The notes below the pieces were generated by a model, which worked only from the letters and a program-made list of their open reading frames with translations, did no database searches and was not told the DNA's origin. A stretch of 9,451 bases of DNA from JBDUDR01 sp040002845 (GTDB taxonomy: Bacteria; Actinomycetota; Actinomycetes; Propionibacteriales; Nocardioidaceae). The position numbers and the translations under genes were made by a program. The stretch spans positions 1-9,451 of the forward strand of contig JBDUDR010000118.1 of the NCBI GenBank assembly GCA_040002845.1, written 5' to 3'. Shown piece after piece: positions 5,992-9,451 of this stretch (positions are counted from its first letter, which is position 1; each line of letters begins with the position of its first letter).

Positions 5992-6762
5992 ATGAAAGCC
6001 GCTTCACGAGTGCTACTCCCGATTGCTACGGCCGTGGCAATTTCGGCGATGACTCCACTTGCCTATGCAAGCGCGGACGCCGGAACCACCTACGGCGCTA
6101 CCCTGAATCCACTCAACCATGCAACCGGTTCAGGAACGCTGACCCTGGCGTTGAACGGGAACGTCGCCACGGTCACCGAGCGCTGGTCGGGGCTGGCGTC
6201 CACCTTCGGTGGGGCGCCGTACCCGCACGTGCAGCACATCCACATCGGCGCCAAGGGCACCTGTCCGCCGGGGTCTGCCGACAAGAACGCCGACGGCGTC
6301 GTGAGTACCACGGAAGGTGCACCCTTCTACGGCGCGATCGGGACCACCCTGTCGGTCACGGGTGACACCAGCCCGGCGGCAGCCACCAACCTCAAGATCG
6401 CCCCAGCCGGTGCCAGCACTGACTATTCGCGCACTATCACGCTGAGCAGCGACACCGTGTCGTCGATCCAGGCGGGCACCGCGGTCATCGTGGTCCACGG
6501 TCTTGACCCGACCACCCTGAGCAAGAAGGCCCAGGGAGAGAAGAGCGACCTGGTTCCGTCGTTGCCGCTGGCGGCGACGTCACCTGCGTTGTGCGGGACG
6601 CTGACTGCCATGCCCGGCGCCCCCCAGACGGGGTATGGTTCGACGGCAGGAACAGAAGACCTCGGCCTGTTCGGTCTTGGTGGCAGCCTGCTGGCTGCCG
6701 GTGCGCTCGGCATGGTCGTGGCCCGGAGGCGTACGCGCGGCGCCGTCGACGCACAAAGCTGA
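5992..6762 (+). CDS. Secreted CHRD-domain protein with LPXTG-like (APQTG) cell-wall sorting signal
   Basis: A 256-residue surface protein. Residues 1-28 are a signal peptide (basic MKAASR, hydrophobic core, AYA-SA cleavage region). Residues 32-205 form a CHRD-like beta domain: GATLNPLNH near its start, the metal-site-like HVQHIHIG at 79-86, and VIVVHGLDP at 165-173. Cys91 and Cys201 could form a disulfide. The C-terminus is a sorting signal: APQTG at 210-214, a short polar spacer, a hydrophobic helix at about 224-244 and RRRTRG. Leu is replaced by Ala at the first motif position. The sortase gene starts 5 bp after this stop, so this protein is the obvious substrate. I chose ATG 5992 because GAAAGGGA precedes it and the signal peptide begins there; ATG 5911 would put a 27-residue charged leader in front of the signal peptide. 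The biochemical role of CHRD domains is not settled. Confidence 0.82.
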   Translation: MKAASRVLLPIATAVAISAMTPLAYASADAGTTYGATLNPLNHATGSGTLTLALNGNVATVTERWSGLASTFGGAPYPHVQHIHIGAKGTCPPGSADKNADGVVSTTEGAPFYGAIGTTLSVTGDTSPAAATNLKIAPAGASTDYSRTITLSSDTVSSIQAGTAVIVVHGLDPTTLSKKAQGEKSDLVPSLPLAATSPALCGTLTAMPGAPQTGYGSTAGTEDLGLFGLGGSLLAAGALGMVVARRRTRGAVDAQS

Positions 6763-6767
6763 TAGAT

Positions 6768-7499
6768 ATGCCGCTTCGCCTCTATCGGGCGATCAACCGC
6801 AGCGTCGGCCGTCGGGGTGTGCTGTTCCTAGCATCCCTGGCGGTCGCCGCTGCCGGCCTCATCCTGACCTTGGTGGCGATCAACGGGCAGGAGTCCGCGC
6901 CGCAGGCATCGGCATCGTCGTACGGAAGGACCTCCGCCACACCACCCAGGACACCAAGGTCGACGACTAGGTCCTCCACGTCGCCAGCGTCAGCCCGCAC
7001 GCCGTCACCGGTGACCCTGGCTCGGTCGCTGCCGACCTCGATCTCCATCCCAGCGATCGGGGTCCACTCGGAAGTGATCTCGGTCGGCGTGAACGCCGAC
7101 GGCACCCTCGCTGTTCCACCGCCAGGACCGGACCTGAACAAGGTCGCCTGGTACCGAGGGTCCGTCACTCCCGGTACGGCCGGACCGTCGGTGCTTGAAG
7201 GACACGTTGACACGACCCAAGGGCCGTCGATTTTCTTTCGTCTTGGCGACACTCGTCTAGGTGACACCATCGTGATCACCCGTGCGGACCGTTCTACCGC
7301 GACGTTCACCGTCAACGCCGTCCGGTCGTACGCAACCCACGCGGACTTCCCGGTGGCTCAGATCTTCGGTGCCGACCCGGCGTATTCGACGCTGAGGCTC
7401 ATCACCTGTGGCAACTTCGACTCGAGCACCGGTCACTACTTGGGTAACACCGTTGTCTTTGCGCACATCACCGGAGCCCATCATGCCTCAACACCATAG
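6768..7499 (+). CDS. Class F sortase
   Basis: A 243-residue membrane-anchored transpeptidase that should cut a sorting motif and link the protein to the cell wall. An N-terminal membrane helix spans about residues 17-37, followed by a Ser/Thr/Pro/Arg-rich linker to about 88 and the sortase barrel to the end. Catalytic His is in LEGHVDT (146) and catalytic Cys in LITCGNFD (214). Other class F hallmarks are ISIPAIGVHSEV, WYRGSVTPGTAGPSV and the closing GNTVVFAHI. No Arg occurs anywhere after Cys214, although many class F sequences carry one or more in this stretch; Arg210 sits just before it. ATG 6768 lies 5 bp after the CHRD stop with only a weak ribosome site, suggesting coupled translation. 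The neighbouring CHRD protein is the likely dedicated substrate. Family assignment is secure; full catalytic competence is an inference. Confidence 0.88.
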   Translation: MPLRLYRAINRSVGRRGVLFLASLAVAAAGLILTLVAINGQESAPQASASSYGRTSATPPRTPRSTTRSSTSPASARTPSPVTLARSLPTSISIPAIGVHSEVISVGVNADGTLAVPPPGPDLNKVAWYRGSVTPGTAGPSVLEGHVDTTQGPSIFFRLGDTRLGDTIVITRADRSTATFTVNAVRSYATHADFPVAQIFGADPAYSTLRLITCGNFDSSTGHYLGNTVVFAHITGAHHASTP

Positions 7500-7568
7500 C
7501 GACGCGACACGCCATGACGAATCAAGGGGATCACAATATTCAAGTCGCCAAACCTCGAAGGACAAAGC

Positions 7569-7985
7569 ATGAGACTGAGGCTCAACCTGGTCGCCGCAGC
7601 CGCCGCGCTATCGGTGGCAGTCCTGTCTGGATGCGACTCCTCGTCCACTGCCGGCGGGACGCCGCCGCCGCACACCTCGCACACCATGAGCCCTGGCGGG
7701 TCGATGTCGCCGTCAGATTCGTCGGCGATGGGCAACATGGTGATGATTGTCATCAAGAACTTCACATATATGGGTCCCACCTCCGTCAAACCCGGCGCCA
7801 TGGTGATGGTGACCAACAAAGACAGTGAGACGCACACTCTCACCTCCGACCAGTCCGGCCTGTTCGCGGTGAACGTCGGCGCCAGCGGCGGTTCCGCAAT
7901 GTTCAACGCGCCGACCAAACCCGGCAGCTACAGCTATCATTGCGACTTCCACGCGGACATGCACGGCACCCTGGTTGTCAAATGA
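7569..7985 (+). CDS. Cupredoxin (type 1 copper) lipoprotein
   Basis: A 138-residue exported lipoprotein of the plastocyanin/azurin fold. The signal sequence ends in lipobox LSGC with the lipidated Cys at 22. A linker rich in Met, His, Ser and Pro follows (residues 31-58) and might bind metal itself. The cupredoxin domain covers about residues 58-138: the first copper ligand His89 lies in SETHT, and the C-terminal loop YHCDFHADMHG supplies Cys125, His128 and Met131. This is a complete His-Cys-His-Met type 1 copper site. The expected role is electron transfer or copper handling on the outer face of the membrane. GAAGGA lies about 7 bases before ATG 7569. It is 69 bp behind the sortase gene on the same strand, so an operon with it is likely, although the protein itself has no sorting signal and is anchored by lipid. 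Confidence 0.88.
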   Translation: MRLRLNLVAAAAALSVAVLSGCDSSSTAGGTPPPHTSHTMSPGGSMSPSDSSAMGNMVMIVIKNFTYMGPTSVKPGAMVMVTNKDSETHTLTSDQSGLFAVNVGASGGSAMFNAPTKPGSYSYHCDFHADMHGTLVVK

Positions 7986-8353
7986 GTAAGACCGAAACCC
8001 ACGACCGGAGCGTCCATCGGGTCTGAGCAAGCTGTCGCTGCCGTCGCGAAGCGGGTCCTCACCCCAGCGGCATAGGTGGTGGATGCTGTCGCACCCCCAG
8101 GCTCGCATCGGATCACCAGCTCGCAACAGGAGGCAAGGACCGCCAGGGCGGGCCCGTTTCCGCGTTTCGAGGCCGACGTCGCCGAGGACGACGTCGCCAT
8201 AGCCACGGCCCTCTGACCTTGCCGTCGGAGCCGGACAGCGTACGCGATTACCGTTCTGGTCGCCCCTTGCCGCGAGCGCCTTGTGGCCGTCCTCCTCCAC
8301 CGAGACTTCGACGTGCCCCACCTCGGGCCGATCCCGTCCATGTACGAGCCGCT
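7982..8353 (+). other. Gap between cupredoxin and ISL3 element, with a possible broken gene
   Basis: No intact gene is visible. The cupredoxin stop overlaps an ATG as ATGA (7982-7985), the usual layout for a coupled next gene, but that frame (MSKTETHDRSVHRV) stops after 14 codons. Stretches in other + strand frames look protein-like: SEQAVAAVAKRVLTPAA ending in TAG at about 8079, FEADVAEDDVAIATAL ending in TGA near 8217, and LVAVLLHRDFDVPHLGP around 8277-8330. The second faintly resembles the core of ECF sigma factor region 2, but I do not trust this enough to name it. I see no clear Rho-independent terminator. The segment could be a decayed fourth gene of the cluster. Confidence 0.35.
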
Positions 8354-9451
8354 GGTTTTTTCGGCGCTTCGGAGTTTTCCGTGGGTCCGGTGGGGTCTTG
8401 ACTCGTCGGTCGGCGGCAGGATCGGGTCATGCGCGACACCGAGTTGTACCGCCATCTGTTGGGACTGGAAGCTCCGTGGGAGGTGGATCGGGTAGAGCTG
8501 TCGGCAAGGGATGGACGCGTGGACGTGTGGGTCCAGCATGTTGACCGGACTCGGTTCGCCTGTCCGGACTGCGAGCGTGAGCTGGCGGTCTATGACCACT
8601 CGGCCGAGCGGGGGTGGCGACATCTGGATTCGTGTGCGTTCTTGACCTTCCTGCACGCCAGCCCGCCGCGGGTGCGCTGTCTTGAGCACGGGGTGCGTCA
8701 GGTCCTGCTGCCGTGGGCCGAGCCGCACTCGCGGTTCACACTCTTGTTCGAGCGGCTGGCGATCGACGTTCTCGGGGCCTGTGACGTGGCCGCTGCTGCC
8801 GAGCTGTTGCGGGTCAGCTGGGACGAGGCGTGGCACCTGATGGACCGCGCCGTCACCCGGGGCCTGGCCGCCAAACCGTTGACGGTGCCGGCCCACGTCG
8901 GGGTCGATGAGAAGGCGGCCGGGCGGGGCCAGGACTACATCACCGTGGTCTCCGACCTGGATGCCGGTACGGTCGAGTTCATCGCCGACGAGCGACGACA
9001 AGCCAGCCTGGACGGCTACTACGACCGGTTTACGCCCGAGCAACTGGCCGGCATCGAGGCGGTCGCGATGGACATGTGGGAGCCGTTCGCCGCCTCGACC
9101 CGCGCGCACCTGGCCGACGCCGAGGACAAGATCGTCTTTGACCGGTACCACCTGATGGGTTACTTGACCAAGGCCGTGGACACCGTGCGCAAGCAGGAGA
9201 ACCGGGCGTTGGTCGCGGTCGGCGACAAGAGCCTGGCCGGCTCGAAGTACCTGTGGCTGTACTCGGCGGAGAACCTGCCCGAGCGGCAGCAGGACCGCTT
9301 CGCCGTTCTGCGCGTCGCGGACCTGAAGACCGGCCGGGCGTGGGCGATCAAGGAGAGCCTGCGTCACTTCTGGTCCTACAAGCGCCGCGGCTGGGGCGCC
9401 AAGCACTTCAAACGCTGGTACTTCTGGGCCACCCACTCCCGGTTGAAGCCG
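8354..9451 (+). mobile_element. ISL3-family insertion sequence, left end and most of the gene
   Basis: The element is identified by its transposase. The left end is placed at the sequence starting GGTTTTTTCGGCGC at 8354, about 75 bp before the start codon, because ISL3 ends commonly start with GG and a pyrimidine-rich run followed by TTTTCCGTGGG-like sequence, as seen at 8374-8385. This placement is an inference, because the matching right end lies outside the window and the typical 8-bp target duplication cannot be checked. Confidence 0.6.
8429..9451 (+). CDS. ISL3-family transposase, C-terminus beyond the window
   Basis: The frame is open from ATG 8429 to the window edge, giving 341 residues of an enzyme usually somewhat over 400. 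The N-terminal zinc-binding part has C45-P-D-C48, RGWRHLD (61-67), PRVRC (80-84) and HGV. A helix-turn-helix-like segment follows (GACDVAAAAELLRVSWDEAWHLMD). The DDE catalytic domain begins with the first Asp in HVGVDEKA (160) and the second in VAMDMWEPF (215); VFDRYHLMGYLTKAVD (237-252) is a family hallmark. The last catalytic Glu is expected beyond residue 341, after the HSRLKP motif that ends the window. A weak AGGA ribosome site lies upstream. Unlike the two left-hand elements this gene has no frame damage, suggesting a more recent arrival. It would be cut off only by the window limit, not by mutation. Confidence 0.88.
   Translation, partial: MRDTELYRHLLGLEAPWEVDRVELSARDGRVDVWVQHVDRTRFACPDCERELAVYDHSAERGWRHLDSCAFLTFLHASPPRVRCLEHGVRQVLLPWAEPHSRFTLLFERLAIDVLGACDVAAAAELLRVSWDEAWHLMDRAVTRGLAAKPLTVPAHVGVDEKAAGRGQDYITVVSDLDAGTVEFIADERRQASLDGYYDRFTPEQLAGIEAVAMDMWEPFAASTRAHLADAEDKIVFDRYHLMGYLTKAVDTVRKQENRALVAVGDKSLAGSKYLWLYSAENLPERQQDRFAVLRVADLKTGRAWAIKESLRHFWSYKRRGWGAKHFKRWYFWATHSRLKP

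Noticed and set aside
6591..6767. Upstream start for the sortase at 6591
   Set aside because: The extra residues overlap the CHRD 3' coding region and are Arg/Pro-rich shadow. ATG 6768 begins right before the basic and membrane segments.
8150..8220. ECF sigma factor fragment (EADVAEDDVAIATAL)
   Set aside because: The resemblance to region 2 is short, surrounded by stops, and lacks the flanking conserved residues, so I left it unnamed.
7937..9436. Long minus-strand open frame of 499 codons
   Set aside because: It lies opposite the ISL3 transposase and the cupredoxin 3' end. Its composition (Gly, Arg, Val, Pro rich, no domain) is that of an antisense shadow in GC-rich DNA.
1..9451. CRISPR array, tRNA or rRNA genes
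   Set aside because: I saw no regularly spaced direct repeats, no tRNA-like cloverleaf with TTCRANNC box, and no rRNA-like sequence on either strand by eye.

Overview
The window is high-GC DNA with GC-rich third codon positions and Actinomycetota-type protein families (a DUF6431-like zinc-ribbon protein next to a Mu-type DDE transposase, a class F sortase, a CHRD-domain surface protein). I infer an actinobacterial chromosome or large plasmid. The genus cannot be read from the sequence.

Layout. Positions 1-2194 hold a decayed two-gene transposon on the + strand: a zinc-ribbon/HTH accessory protein and a DDE transposase with a Mu-type C-terminal region. Each is broken by a single frameshift. 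Positions 2291-3816 are a nearly complete IS3-family element on the minus strand. It has 25-bp imperfect terminal inverted repeats, an orfA/orfB pair and a canonical GGGAAAA slippery heptamer, but both orfs carry extra disabling frameshifts. Next come a four-helix membrane protein of unknown function (4024-4494, minus) and a remnant of a fatty-acid peroxygenase-type cytochrome P450 (CYP152-like; about 4649-4990, minus) that keeps its heme-cysteine motif but has lost its N-terminal portion and its reading frame. A conserved hypothetical lipoprotein follows (5159-5752, minus).

The functional core is at 5753-7985. A 239-bp divergent intergenic region, carrying a perfect 10-bp inverted repeat, separates the lipoprotein gene from a tight + strand cluster: a secreted CHRD-domain protein with an APQTG-type cell-wall sorting signal, a class F sortase 5 bp downstream, and a type 1 copper (cupredoxin) lipoprotein 69 bp further on. 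The simplest reading is a dedicated sortase/substrate pair with a co-expressed extracytoplasmic copper/redox protein. The opening of a further reading frame overlaps the cupredoxin stop as ATGA but ends after 14 codons.

The right end (about 8354-9451) is the start of an ISL3-family element whose transposase is intact but runs off the window. The host-type genes thus sit between insertion elements. Frame damage is confined to the two left transposons and the P450 remnant, while all five host genes and the ISL3 transposase are open. This fits decay of mobile and relict DNA better than random sequencing error.
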